Source: Anaeramoeba flamelloides
Taxonomy: Eukaryota; Metamonada; Anaeramoebidae
DNA length: 64,000 nucleotides
Reading direction: 5' to 3'
NCBI GenBank assembly: GCA_027625915.1
Contig: JANTQA010000047.1
Coordinates: 17,112,001 to 17,176,000, forward strand
The notes under the pieces are model-generated. The model made no database searches, was not told the origin of the DNA, and was given only the letters and a program-made list of their open reading frames with translations. The position numbers and the translations under genes are program-made. Each line of letters opens with the position of its first letter. Position 1 is the first letter of the stretch. Positions 23,971-36,800 of the stretch are shown here, piece after piece.

Positions 23971-24672
23971 TTATTATTTCTGAAAAAAAAAAAACTAATT
24001 TTCATTTTATTGTCTTTTATTCTTGGTTTTTTTTAATTGATTTTTTTTTTTTAATGAATTTCTCGCCTATTATTAAATTTTGGGAATAAATGGAAATATC
24101 TATAATTTCTTTTTTTTAAAATAAAATTTAATTATAATTTTTTTATTCTTTATTCCCTGGTTTGATTTTATTTATCTTTGAAAGAAGAGTTACAAAGGAA
24201 AAAAATCAAGTGATTACTTGTTAATAATGAGTCACTGTTACACAATTGTATGGATAACTTGAAAATAAAAACAAATAAGCAATAGGCTAAAAATGACTAA
24301 TGATTTGAAAAAATGAGATAAAAAAAGAAAAAAAAAAAATTGCAATTATTAAATTTTGATCCCCAGATAAGCATTCATGATCAATCGTCAAATTATTAAA
24401 TTAAATTAACCAAAAGAATTGAGGCTGTGATTTTAGGTTTTATTATTTAAATATAATAATAATTTTTTTTTTTTTTTGATTTTTTACCTAATTATTCTTT
24501 TTAAAGATTTTTTTTTTTAATCTTTTTTCCTTTTTTCGTTTTCAATTTTTTTCTTTTGCTTTTTATATACAAAAAATAATTTGGTATGTATTTTCAATGT
24601 ATAATTGAGTATTCTATGTTTTTTACACCTAATTTTCCTTACATGAATTTAAGTAAAAGGCATCGAAACCCC
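23971..24672. other. 3' flank, nothing recognised
   Basis: AT-rich sequence with several poly-T/poly-A runs after the TAA stop. No gene. Confidence 0.3.
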
Positions 24673-25198
24673 AATTCAAAAAATTTAATACCAAAATTCT
24701 TTTCTTGGAAAAATAATCTTGTTTAATCAATTCTAAAAAGAAATACCAAATTAGAACCATTCACTAATTAATACTTTGACAATTGTTTATATTTTACAAC
24801 AATCACAAAATAAAAATTCAATAATTAACAATATTAAAAAATTATTGGTGAATTAAAATTTTTCGAGAGAACAAAACAAACAACTACATTAGTAAAATTC
24901 TTTAAATTCTATTAGGAATATTGATCTATCAAAATGATTAGAGACTATGAACTATTTTTTTTTTTGAATTCGTCTTTTTATAATAATTCAACTGTGACAT
25001 AATAGAGATCGTTGAAAAAAATTTTTGATTGAAGGAAAAAAGTTATGTATTTCTAAAAATGAAATGAAAAAAAAACAATTAAAAGATGAAAAAATGATTT
25101 TCATATTTTACAAAAATTTAAAATTATTTCCAATTTGAATGAAATTTTATTATTTTGATTGTTTTGATCTATTTAAAATATGTGTAAAATTTTGAATT
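24673..25198. mobile_element. Dispersed ~520-bp inverted-end element, reverse copy
   Basis: Reverse-complement relative of 13016-13535 and 36383-36899. Ends are AATTCAAAAAATTTAATACC and GTGTAAAATTTTGAATT. The interior contains, reversed, the TTTCATTTC and GATC.AT blocks. Confidence 0.6.
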
Positions 25199-25273
25199 TG
25201 AGTTTAGTTTGTAATTTCTAATCCACTAATAATATTTATACCATCTTTGATTTTCCCCAGTTTAATTGTTTAA

Positions 25274-25949
25274 GGGTCTAGTCATTTACCGTGAAAAGGC
25301 ACCATACTCAAGGGGTGACCTGAGACCCAAAAGAGTATTGTGAAATAGGCCTTCTTTAGGTTACCAAAATTTAAATAACAAAAAAAAAAATTCCATAGGA
25401 TCTCTTTGACAAAAAATTCAACTAAGAAAAAGAGTTCTCAATTTCAAAAAATCAAAATTTTAAAAAAAAAATTCATCTTTTCTCATTTTCTTTTTCAAGA
25501 GGTTAAATTTCTTTAATTTAAAACAAATTGCTTTCTTGTATTTCGCAATCAATTTTATTCGATTTATTCTGATTTGTGGTTATTTTAAACCCTTCTAAAT
25601 TTGACCAAGTAAGGATTAGGTAATAGTCTTTCAATAAAAATAACTCATTTGAAAAAAGAAAAAAAAGAAAAAAAAAGTCACCAAGATCTCAAAAAGCGCC
25701 AAAGAGCGACACTTCAAAACTGACAAAGCTGTTTTCAGAATTGTAATTCACGACCATTCTAATTGGAAATTGAGTGTCGCTCTTTGGCACTTTTTTCTAA
25801 AAATGTCCTCATTTTTAGTTGTTGATTTTTGGAGATTGATCATACATCATAGGTTTGTTGGTTTTTGATTGGTGTTAGGTCCTCAATAAAATTACTAAAA
25901 AGTTTTTTTCCATTTCAGAATAAAAAATTTCACCGTAATGACTCTACCC
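25274..25949. mobile_element. TTAA-flanked 676-bp non-autonomous element, copy 1
   Basis: TTAA occurs on both sides (25270-25273, 25950-25953). Terminal inverted repeats are GGGTCTAGTCATTTACCGTGAAA and its imperfect complement (CACCGTAATGACTCTACCC). An internal inverted pair has CGCCAAAGAGCGACACTTCAA / TTGAGTGTCGCTCTTTGGCAC. TTAA duplications are characteristic of piggyBac-type transposons. A reversed, diverged copy is at 32085-32792. No transposase is present. Confidence 0.75.
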
Positions 25950-26660
25950 TTAAATGTACATTTTTTATTTGAATTGATCATTTATTACTAACTTTATAAG
26001 TTAAAGAAAAATCCAAGTTAACATAATTTTATTTAAAATTTTTATTACATTATTTTTTTTCTACTTTTCAATGATTTTATAAATATTTTTTTCAAAAAAA
26101 ATAATGATTTAAGGAATTATGAAAATCATATTGAATAACTATTTGAGAAAAAATTAAAACAATAAAAAAAGTTCAACACAATTTTTAATTATAACCATTA
26201 ATAGAACCTCAAAAAATTATGTAAAATCAATTAATATAAGAAATATTATTAAATTCAGATAATAATTCGATCATTCCAATAGAACCTATGAAGCATTTTA
26301 TATTTTTTTTCTAATCAAATAAATAATGTGTGGTGTTCGGAGATGGTAAAAATAGTCAATTTTTTCTAGAAAATTTTTAAAAAGGCTTATTCAAATAAAG
26401 CACAAATACTTTAAGCTGGTATTAAAAAAACTTGTAATTGTGTTGACCACATTTTTTCTTTAAGTATTTATAATTTCTTTTATTAATTGCTCTTACTTTA
26501 CATTTTATGTAAGGTTCTCAATTAAAAATAATATTTTTTTTTTCTGTTTGACTTTTACGGCTAAATGTCACCATTAATATCGCCATTCAAAGCTATTAAA
26601 TTATTAATTAAAGTAGTTTCTTGCTTATAAACAAATTGAATTATTATTAAGTATTGATTT
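25950..26660. other. Intergenic, nothing recognised
   Basis: AT-rich, no frame or repeat recognised. Confidence 0.3.
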
Positions 26661-27057
26661 ACAGTTGTTCCAAGGATACCGTTAAATTATTTCAATTTTA
26701 AATTTATTGTTGAGATAGATTTCTAAAAAGTTGAATATGAGAATAAAAAACCTGTATTGAAAAAAAAAAATTCCCAAATTAGTTGATATCTAAAATAAAC
26801 TTCTGATCGGATAAAAATTAAATTTTTTGGAGTAAATTTTATTACCTATCTTAATGAATTTTCAATTTTGGGATTCATTTAGGGTTCTGAAAATTTAACT
26901 TTTGAAAATCTGAAAAAATTCTTGAATTATGGATCATTTAGGAATTTTTATTTTCAATACAATCTTTATTATTTTCATATTCAACGTTTAAAAAATCTAT
27001 ATCAACATCAAAATTTGAAATTGAAAAAATCTAAATGTAGCTTTGGATAGACTGTAA
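26661..27057. mobile_element. Inverted-end MITE (TACAGYCKTTCCAAG family), copy 2
   Basis: Begins TACAGTTGTTCCAAGGATACC and ends AGCTTTGGATAGACTGTA, matching the ends of the 10513-10963 foldback. The interior also carries symmetrical AAATTTGGGAA / TTTTCAATACA elements but is more diverged. Confidence 0.5.
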
Positions 27058-27889
27058 GATAAATAATATTAGTGAATATTTTGATAAGTAATTATTTGAA
27101 TTGAGTTTAATATTATTATTTTCAAATAAATTCTATACTTTCGATAATTTATAACTTATATTCTTCGAATTAAGATTTCCCCCTTTTTTAATTCATTGAT
27201 AGAGCCCTCCTAGTTTTCTGTTTGATAAATTAATTTCTTTTTGATGTTCATTAGGGTTTATCAAGATTAATTATTATTTATTTGATTAAAATATTTACCC
27301 TTTGAGATCTTTTCTTATTTATACTCAACAAATAAGAATATTTTATACAATATGAACTTTTTCCCCTCTTCTGATATAGTTTAATACGTATATTTGAGGT
27401 TAACAATATGTGGGTCCAAATTATTAATTGTTTATCTTGATTTCTGGAATTACTTAATTAAATTTGTAATTTTTTTTTTCTTTTTCATATAATAATTCTT
27501 CAATTTTCCTTTCAATTACAATTATCAGTTAAACATAAAATAGACTTGTGTATATAATAAAAAAGACCAATTAAAAAAAATAGAGATCATATACATCTAT
27601 CTATTTATTGAGTTTTTTTTTTTTTTTTTTTTTGGTCAAAGAAAATATGAGTAATGAAGTAAAATTTTTACCCAATTTATTATATAAACACAAGAATGAT
27701 TATAAAGGGAAATCAAAAATTTTTTAAAATATTTTCAGCTCAAAAAGAGTTAAAGAATATTAAAATAATATATACTTTCACGAAAACATGAAGAGAAGAT
27801 GTTTTCAGTTCACAAATTTCATCTCACACCCACATATTAATTCATATAAAAAACATTAATAATTATATTTAATTATTTCATTTTCATTA
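27058..27889. other. Intergenic, nothing recognised
   Basis: AT-rich, with a 22-bp poly-T at about 27611. No gene. Confidence 0.3.
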
Positions 27890-28363
27890 TTGTGATCAAA
27901 ATAATACTTGCCAAAAGACTCGATCCCATGTTTCAACATATAATCAGTAATTTTTTGCCTTCTTATACCAATATAAAATATAATTCACTACCCAATATTA
28001 AGCCAAAGTTCAAATCAATCTTTAATGTAAACACCAGAAAATTTTGAGTAAAATAGAAATTTTAAATTAAGAATGAAATTTTTTCGTAATTTTATATTTT
28101 TTGAAGATTTTTTTGATTTTTTTGATATATTACTCTGAAAAAATACATTTTATTTTGGAGAAACGTTTATCAAATTTTATTCTTTATTTTAAGAATTTTA
28201 TTTTAAATAATAGAACGTTAAGAAAACAATATCATATTTACTGTCATTTCATTGTTGATTTATCTGACATTCCAATGTAAAGGTCTTCTATAAAAAAAAA
28301 AACAAACTTTTTGTTTTGAAACATTGGTTTAACTTTTTTACATGTATTATTTTGATAACAGTA
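27890..28363. mobile_element. Tc1/mariner-like non-autonomous element, copy 3
   Basis: Begins TTGTGATCAAAATAATACTTGCC and ends TATTATTTTGATAACAGTA. Ordered internal matches to 3989-4466 include AATAATAGAAC.TTAAGAAA.CAATA.CATATTTA and AGGTCTTCTATAA.AAAAAAACAA.CTTTTT.TTTTGAA. Confidence 0.6.
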
Positions 28364-28969
28364 TGTTAGAAAAAGTAGCTAGTGTTTCTTGGAAATTTTT
28401 CCCTTTATTTTTGTCGATACTGATAAATTCAAATAAATATCTGTTAAATATTGGTTCATTTTTCCTTTTTGAAATATTTTTTACACTAGTTTTGAGTTAA
28501 AAACTGTATTATTTTAATTTTGAAAAACTTTGTAAAATTTCTTTAACTTGCAAAATAATCTTTCTCTTGAGTTGGTTTAAAATTTGAGTTAATTATTTAC
28601 GACTATGGAAATTGAATTAAACATTTTTCTCAAACTTTTTTAAATTTATTAATGACATTATTTATAAATAACTCCAAAAAAAAAAACACTTGAAATCCCC
28701 CAGGTATTATTTAATTAAAGTGTTTTGATAAGTAAAAATTCTACTCTAAAAAAGTACATTTTTATAACAAAATATTTTTATACGAACGAAAGCCATGATC
28801 ATAAAATAATACAAATTAAAACAAATTTTTCTTATTGGTGACCAAATAGAAGTAAAAATTCTTCAGTAATATTTTTAATATTTATCTTTTTCAAATTAAA
28901 AAAATTTGAAAGGTTTCAAAAATGTGAAAACTATTAATGGTTCTAGGATAAACCAAGATCGCTTAAGGG
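28364..28969. other. Intergenic, nothing recognised
   Basis: AT-rich, no frame or clear repeat. Confidence 0.25.
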
Positions 28970-30250
28970 ACTAATAGGTCTTATTTATTTTTTTTTCCAA
29001 AGGTAATAGAGTAATTATTTATACCAGGATACCATTAAATCAGTTACAAAACTTTATTTATCAACTTTAGAGAAATGAATTATCGTTTTTAAAATAGTTC
29101 ATTTTTCCCAATGAAAATTTGAGTCAATAACTCTGAGCCTTTTTTTAGATTTTTGGATCAATCCAAAAATAGAGAAATTCGTAAAAAAAAAATATTTTGA
29201 AGAAATCTCCCTTTGAGTAATTCAAGAAAGTCTGTATTAACCAATAAAATTGGGAATTTAATCTTATTTTATAAATAGAATAAAAATAAATCAAATATTG
29301 TATCCTTGAAGATCTAAAAAAAATTAATCATTTATTTTATTCACAAATATTTAATAAATTTCTTGAAATTTAAAAGATTAGGCAATATTATTTTTCAAAT
29401 ATTAATGTATAAATAAGAAACGTTTACGATTATAATCAGTTTTTTGATAATAACTATTATTATTTTTTATTAAATCGATGTATTTGAATTTGTTTTATGG
29501 GTTTGAAAATCATTTATAAAATTGACAAATAATGGTAAATTCTATTGATGGATTGAGTCTTTGGGTTGTTAATAACTCACTAAAAGAATTAAAATTGGGA
29601 TATTAATTATTGATTATTAATAATCATATTCAAAATTATTTCTTTAGATTATAAATTGAATTTCCCAGGTTTTAAAAGAGTACTTTGGGAGAATTTTTAA
29701 ATTTGATTCTTTGGTTTTTTTTTCTCCGATTTTTTTATTCTCTAAAAAGAAAAAATTGATTTGAACTGTTCTTTGAATCAAAAAAATTCTATTTTTTTCA
29801 AGTTTAAAATAATTAATTGTAATTTTTATTGAAAGCAAGTAGATTTTTTAAACACAGATATTTCTAGAACTTAGGGGTTTTATTTTTGATGTGTATTTTA
29901 GTACACTTCCTTTAAAGATATTAAGATTTCTCGCTTCTTTCAAAGAAAATAATTTTTTTTTTAAATAATTTCTGAAATATGTTTGTATTTTAAACTTTTT
30001 AAAAAATGAGAAAAATGGATCAAACTTTCAAAAAACCATAATTCATTTCGGAAAATAGTATTAAACGTAAATTTGATATTGTAGTAATCAGATTTTTACT
30101 TTGTTTTTCAATTCCAAGATGCGGTAAAATTTATTAAAATTTGCTATTAAATTTACTTGAAGATTTTTTTTAGTTTACTTTTCCCTTAAAATAACCTCTT
30201 TTTTCAAAATATTTGAAAACTTTATATCAAAACGTTGCAAAAACAATTCA
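28970..30250. repeat. Long duplicated block R, copy 2 (left part)
   Basis: Matches 13950-15000 and, in two pieces, 41160-41370 plus 42060-42600 and 44880-45210. The last shared stretch (GCTATTAAATTTACTTGAAGATTTTTTTT) ends about 200 bp before the start codon at 30379, and in copy 3 about 160 bp before the Rpt3 start. Confidence 0.5.
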
Positions 30251-30378
30251 GTGAATCAAAATTGTGATCTTAAAAGTTTTCAATTTGGCTTTTGTTTTCA
30301 TTTTTTAATTTTTACCTTTCGTTCTATTTTCTTTTTCGTTCTAAACATCAATTTTTTCGTTTAAAAAAAAAAAAGCTA

Positions 30379-31287
30379 ATGACCAATTATTACCCAATTG
30401 AACAAGTGACCACAACCAAACACGAACAAATCTTTACAAAAACATTGGCCTTTAAATTAGAAAACAATGATTTCAATTTAGAATTTGTTTTGTTTACTGA
30501 TTGCTTTGAGATAAGCCTGTCTAATTTGTCAGAATCAGAAATCTATGGTTCCAAAATGGTGAACTTTAATTTTACAGAAAAGAACATTCTAATTCTTCTC
30601 GAGATGATCAAAGAGAACCCCGAGAAATTTTTACAATACGAAGAAAAAAAGAAAGAATATTTACTCAGTCTAGGGCTAATGGAAGCAAATTTAAAAAAAA
30701 AAAAAATTGAACAACCTGAACAAATGGGTTTGGTTGTCAAACAATTAAAACAAAAAGTACAGGACTTGGGAACAATTCTTCTTGATCAAAGGCAAAGCTT
30801 TGAGGAAAAATTGGCTCACCAAGAAAAAATGATAAACAACGTCACGAAACAAGCAAAGCATCTTTTGAGCAAGAAAAAGCGATTCAGGCCACAAAAGTAC
30901 ATCGTGCACCCAGATCAATGGAATTGCATTTTTTCAAAAACAGACAAGCACTGGACTTCGCTTGAGGACTATTCGAAAAAAATCCAGATCGAGACAGAGT
31001 CTATTGTGAACATCACCTTGCAGGGACACTATAACACCGGGAAAGGGAGGATGTTTTTAAGCGTCAAAGTTGATGACGATTTATTGGATCCTCAACGCAA
31101 AAACCAAAAAGAATTCATTTGGGGCGCAGTTCGGATCCAAAAAAAGGAAGGTTGGGGGGATTTGTCTGCAAACTGGTCGCACATTTTGCAACCTGGAAAG
31201 CACTTTGTTCAATTGATCGGAAGAGCAAATTTTAATTGTTGGTTAAACGGTGTTTTAATGACAATCATAGTCGTTCCTAATAATTAA
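30379..31287 (+). CDS. Unrecognised protein: globular head, coiled coil, C-terminal beta-rich domain
   Basis: 302 residues, intronless. I use the ATG at 30379 because the frame upstream is poly-Lys/Phe leader-like sequence. Residues 1-90 alternate hydrophobic and polar (FTKTLAFKLENNDFNLEFVLF, then NFTEKNILILLEMI), a pattern resembling the beta heads of the XRCC4/SAS-6 superfamily. This is only a suspicion. Residues about 95-170 are charged and helical (KQLKQKVQDLGTILLDQRQS...), probably coiled coil. Residues 175-302 are Trp-rich and beta-like (IVNITLQGHYNTGKGRMFLSVKVDDD..., W at 262 and 270 region, HILQPGKHFVQLIGRANFNCWLNG), reminiscent of carbohydrate-binding or jelly-roll folds. No family is assigned. 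It contains no signal peptide or membrane helix. The gene sits between pieces of duplicated block R. Confidence 0.8.
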   Translation: MTNYYPIEQVTTTKHEQIFTKTLAFKLENNDFNLEFVLFTDCFEISLSNLSESEIYGSKMVNFNFTEKNILILLEMIKENPEKFLQYEEKKKEYLLSLGLMEANLKKKKIEQPEQMGLVVKQLKQKVQDLGTILLDQRQSFEEKLAHQEKMINNVTKQAKHLLSKKKRFRPQKYIVHPDQWNCIFSKTDKHWTSLEDYSKKIQIETESIVNITLQGHYNTGKGRMFLSVKVDDDLLDPQRKNQKEFIWGAVRIQKKEGWGDLSANWSHILQPGKHFVQLIGRANFNCWLNGVLMTIIVVPNN

Positions 31288-32084
31288 TAAACACACAGGC
31301 AATTGTAATTACAAATAGGCTATGTTTAAAAGATCTGGGCTAATCGAGAAGTTCATTTGAAAAAATGTGATATACAAAATGTTTGAAAAAGTGTTAACCA
31401 TACTGTTTGGTCGACTCTTTTAACCAGCTTTTGTAAAACTCTTATAAAAACTATTAGTTACTCTCTTTTTGAAAATGACTTTCAAAGATCCTCGATCGCT
31501 TTTACAATTAACTATTGCCTAAATCTTCAATTTTAGAATTTGATATTTTATGTTTTGATTTTAACTTTTCAAACCTTTCAGATATTTTTGGAATTCTTAA
31601 ATAATTATCAAGTATAGGATGTTTCGGTAATCTAACCGTCAAAACACTCTGACAAAAATTTCTCTCTATTTTTTAAAGTGACATTTGGTTTGCTTTCAAA
31701 TAACAATTATTAAGGTGGCAGGTACAATTTCCCATTTTTGAAAAATTTTAATTGTTAGAACCTTACTGAAAAAAGATTTTTTTTGAGTGCAACTAAGATA
31801 TTGAAACTTTGAAATCAAAATATCATAAGTTTTTCAATTTGTGAAAAGAATAATAGTAAAACGAAAACCATAGTTGAATCTTTATATTTTTTGGAACATT
31901 TTATTAAATTTTTGGTTTTGTTGAATTGTGTTTTGAATCTAGAAATATGTGTTTTAGATGAACAGAACCCACATTTTGAATCTTTTATGGAATAAAAACC
32001 CACAAATAATTCTTTTTTAGATTATATGAAATCAAAAGATTCTTTTTTGATTTCAATTATGAGTCTTCAACTTATTTCTAGCAA
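31288..32084. repeat. 3' flank and block R copy 2, middle part
   Basis: 31760-32040 matches 15340-15580 (ATATTGAAACTTTGAAA.CAAAATATCA, GAATCTAGAAATATGTG). The first ~450 bp after the stop show no recognisable gene. Confidence 0.4.
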
Positions 32085-32792
32085 AAGGGTCTCGTCATTC
32101 CATTTAAAAATAATTTTCGGAAATTAAATTGAAAAATTTTGGTATTTTAATGAGTAACTAATACTAATCAAAAACTAAATTAACCCGACATGTGAAGGGT
32201 GATCGATCTCCAAAAATCAACAATCAAAAAAAGAGGTCATTTTTAGAAAAAATTGCCCAGAGCAACCCTCAATTTCCTATTAGAATGGGTTTTATTTCTA
32301 ATTTTGAAACCAGCTTTATTAGTTTTGAAGTGTCACTCTTTGGTTCTTTTTGAGAACTTGGAGATTTTTTTCCTTTTTTTCATTTTCTTGAAATGAGTAA
32401 TTGTTTTCTAAAGAATGTTACAAAACCCTTACTTTGTCAAATATTAAGAGTTCCAATCTAACTGAAATTAGATTAAATTGAATTAAATTGATTGTATACT
32501 TAGAGAAAACAATTTATTTTTCAATGAAGAAATTTAACTTATTGGAATTTTAAAAAACAAAAGAAATATTAATTTTTTTTTTTGTAATTTGATTTTTAGA
32601 AATTGAGAATGTTTTATACACTATTTTTCGAATTGAATTTTTTGCTAATACGATCCTCTCAAAATTTTTTTGTTCTTTGAATTTTGTCAATCAAAAGTAG
32701 GGCAATTTCACAATATACTTTTTAGATTTCAAGTCACTCCTTGAGTATGGTGAAAATACACGATAAATGACTAGACCCATAAATTTGGTTTT
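32085..32792. mobile_element. TTAA-family element, reversed copy 2
   Basis: Left end GGGTCTCGTCATTCCA and right end CGATAAATGACTAGACCC are inverted repeats matching 25274-25949. The interior has CTCCAAAAATCAACAATCAAAAA and AGTTTTGAAGTGTCACTCTTTGG in the opposite orientation. Flanks are not a clean TTAA, so the copy is older or its edges have decayed. It interrupts block R. Confidence 0.65.
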
Positions 32793-33825
32793 TCAAAGAA
32801 TCTCATTATTCCTAAAATTTAATAATTAATAAAAATTTCATTTTAAATTATTAAAAAGAATTTAATATTTCCTAAAAAAATAAATTTTTTTGATCTTTTC
32901 ACTTCTTTGTTATTTTTAGTTTTGATCATCTTTTCGCCAATCCTGGTGTTTTTATATTTATTCCTCATGAGAAAATTATTTGCTTTGAAATAGAATCAAA
33001 CTAATGCTTTTTTTTTTTCATAGAATTTTTAGTACCACATAAAATTATATTTTTTTTTGAATATTGGAATTAGAAAAAAATAATTTTTAAGGAATCTAAA
33101 AAAATTATTCTTAATGAGACTTTAACATTAGAAAATGATGATAAAAATCTGATTACAGTGTAATCATTTTAATATTATGATTCCAAACTTTAAATTATTG
33201 TGATTTTTAAAAATTCCAAAAATGGAATCATTTTGGGAACTCTGTATATTATGCTTGGAATTAATTCAAAAGTAAACCAAAAAAATTGACCTAAAATGGT
33301 GTATATTTTAAATAAAGTTTTTTCTTTTTTGAAAATCAAACTAACAAGAGCTTCTTTCCCCAAAGAGACTGTTGAAATAAATTCAGAACAAAAAATAAAA
33401 ATCGACAAAAGTTTATTTTCGAAGATTTGTTTTCTTAAACTTCTTAATTTTGGATGAATCCAATCAATTAACCTAGAATTTCTTGCCTCATTACTATTTA
33501 TTATTATTTTACAGAACATTTTGTTACAAATTAACTTTCAAAATTCTAGTTTTCAAATATTTTTATCAAATCAAGTCAAAACAAATAATATTGGTTCAAA
33601 AATTAAAGTGAAAAGGACATAATTATCAAAATTAAAAAAATAACTACAAAAAGTTCAAACCTAAGAAAAGAAATAAAAATAAAAAAATGTTTATTATTTA
33701 ATTTTAATAATAGTTTTTTATAATTTTCAGTCAAATTTAAATAAAAGAATAATAATAAGAAAAAATATAATAAAAAAATTTGGTTAATGATAATTTTTTT
33801 TATTTAAAAAAACTTTTAATAAATT
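32793..33825. other. Intergenic with block R remnant
   Basis: 33480-33690 matches 15725-15900 (ATTACTATTTATT, TTTTCAAATATTTTTATCAAA). A 109-codon minus-strand ATG frame (33190-33519) has no recognisable domain and low-complexity hydrophobic content; I do not call it a gene. Confidence 0.35.
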
Positions 33826-36800
33826 TTAATCTGAGGATGAAGATTGTGATTTGTCATGGATAGGATTATCTTGCATTTCGACATCCCCTTTTTCTTTTTC
33901 TTTTTCTTTTTTCTTTTTTTTCTTTTTTTTTTCTTTCTTTTCATTTTCTTTTTTACTTTTAGCAATTTTTTTATCAGCTTCATCATTATTAAATTTTGTA
34001 ATTGCTTTTCTTAGTTTATCTACATATTCTTGATCATTCTGGAATGCTTTTTTCATAACATATAAACTTTGTTTCCAAAACAAATATGCAACAATAATAA
34101 CAAGCTGGAAAAAAAAAAAAAAAAAAGATTACAGTAAAATAAAATATGAAAAAATAAAGAATAAAATTAATTAGGGTATCAAGTCAAAAAATAAATAAAA
34201 AGAAACAAAGTAAAAAAGTAAAAAAATTTTTTTTAAAAAAATATAAACGATTGTTTTAATTCTATGTTTTCGTAATCACCATGGAGCGAGACAGAGTTTA
34301 TGATGTTTATTTTTGATAAATCATTTAATTTATAATTTATAAAATTTAAAGGTTTGTACAAATTTTTGTTTTACTAAATGTAATGGTAAAATAATTACAT
34401 TCCAAAATAAGCAAAATTGACAATCTGTTATAATTCGAAATTCACCAAAAATATACAAAAATAGCGCTTTCTGGTGGGAAAAAGATTTTTTTTAAATGCT
34501 CATTATGTGCAAAAAAATACAGGCTCATTAACGTCTCTAAATTATGATGTTTTTTAATATCAAATATAAGAAAGGTTCTGTTTAACTTGACTACTAAAAG
34601 CTATTTTCTAAAAAAACTGGATAAATAACAATTTTGAATATTTAAATAGTTATATTGGCATTAGGTTTAATAAATGAATTTTTCAAATAAATTTTCCATA
34701 AATTGATGTTTGATAATAATTCAATTTGTTTTATAAGACATTACTTGAATAAAAGATATCAAAGTTTCTGATCTTAATTTCAGATGATATTTTTTAGGGT
34801 GTGAAAATTGGTTGTTATTTTTTTTCTAAACTTTGTTTCTGTCAAAGTGCCACAATTTGTTTTACAAATATATATTATTTTTTCGAATTGATAATATTAA
34901 AAAACAAATATATAATTAAGTACAATTATACACATCAAATGAGAGTTGGTATTCATAAGAAGTAAATCTAATCAATCAAATATATTTTTTTAAAAATTGA
35001 AAAACTCAAATTCTTAGGGAGATCTATTGAGAAAAACAACAGGGTTCATTTTGATCTCCAATTTAAGATCAAATAAAATTCCAACAGAAATCAATATGAT
35101 TTTTCTAAAAACATTTTCACTGTTTCAATAACATTAGAATAACACCTTTTTAATTGGTAACTATCGATCTTATAATAATAAAAAAAAAATTACAGATCAA
35201 TTAAATAAATGAAAAAAAAAAAAAAGTAAAAGTGAAAAAATGTGAAAAAATGATTTCAATTTTGAAAATTAAAATTTTTCATCTAATATTCATCCAAAAC
35301 CTTTAAATACACGGAATTAATCAATTACAACTTGGGAGATTTGACTGGAGAATATTTTAGTTATTTTGAGTTTTGACAAATAACCCTCCTTATTCAACAC
35401 TCTTTGTCACAATAATCTCGCATTATACTGAGTTTTTACTAAATAAAAGCAAAATCTCGCTTACTAGTTGCTCTCATTATAAGATTTCATTGGTTATTTT
35501 CAAATTACAACACTCTCTAAAATAACAGATTGTTTTGTCCCTACCAAGTACATCCAATGTGGATAATTTTGACAAACACAGCAGAATAAGTATAATTATA
35601 TTTGATTTTGAAAAATATTAAATTAATTCTTTAATTTCAATTAGATTTAAAAATGAAAAAGAAAAAGAAAAAATAAAAAAGAAAATAATTACAGTTGACG
35701 TATAAAATTCTCTCCAAATAATACTTCCCAATTTACTATCTGTTGCTTTATTCACGATTTCTTTAATTCCCCATAAAAGCCCACTAATTATTACAGCAAC
35801 AAGGGATCCAATTAAGCCAAGTCTCAATTCTTTAAAACCACTATATTCCTCAACAATTTTTCTCGTTTGCCAAACGGTGATCTGATAAGAAGGATATTTA
35901 AAAAAAGTATCGAAAAAGAAATAAATAAAAGGGTGAATTTCAAAATGTTTTTTAGGTTAGTTTTTTTTTTAAAGAAAAAGATACAGTAAATTCATTTTTT
36001 TTATTAAAGTAGGAATACTAATATATTTATAGCTAAATAAATATTAATAATAATGATTAAAAATTAAAGTACTGTGAATAATTAATATATATATATATAT
36101 ATTAAATTGTTGATTCTAAGCACTTTTGTAAGAAAAGACATCAATCTATCATGAAAGAGAAAAAAAAAAAAAAAATATTTTCCAAGTTTTTGTTAAATCA
36201 ATTGAAAGTTTTGATTCATCATCCATTTTCAGATTCTTTTTATTTTTTATTTATTTGTGAAAATCATCAATAAAGCTAATTCACAAACTAAAATATTTTA
36301 TATGCATTTAAGAAATGATCTTTGTGTATTTTTTGAACAAGAACTTAATATTTTTGAAGAATAGGAGGAATATAATTGACTAAATTCCAAAAATTTGGAC
36401 ACCGTTTAAGCAATAAAAATACCACTCTTTACATTCAATTTGGGAATAATTTTGATTTTACAAACTATTTCATTTTTTGTCTTTTTTCTTTTGTTTTCAT
36501 TTCCTTTTTTCCAGTTACGTAATCTGTTTGATTTATATCTGGAAATTTTTTTTCAATGGTTGATAGAAGGTTAGTGTTGAGTTTTTTTAATTGAAAAATC
36601 CAAATACAATTGGTTGATGGTATCTGATCATTTGATCGATCAACAATTGTTGGTGAAATTTTAACAAATTTATTAATACATTTTTTGTTCATCTCGTTTC
36701 ATTATTTTGGAAATTGTGATTTATATTTTTTCGTTTTATATTTTTTTCTTTTATTATTTGGATAAAAATGATTACTTATTAAAACATTAATACCACTCTA

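Noticed and set aside
33190-33519. 109-codon minus-strand ATG frame
   Set aside because: Hydrophobic, low-complexity composition, no recognisable motif, and it overlaps a remnant of duplicated block R.
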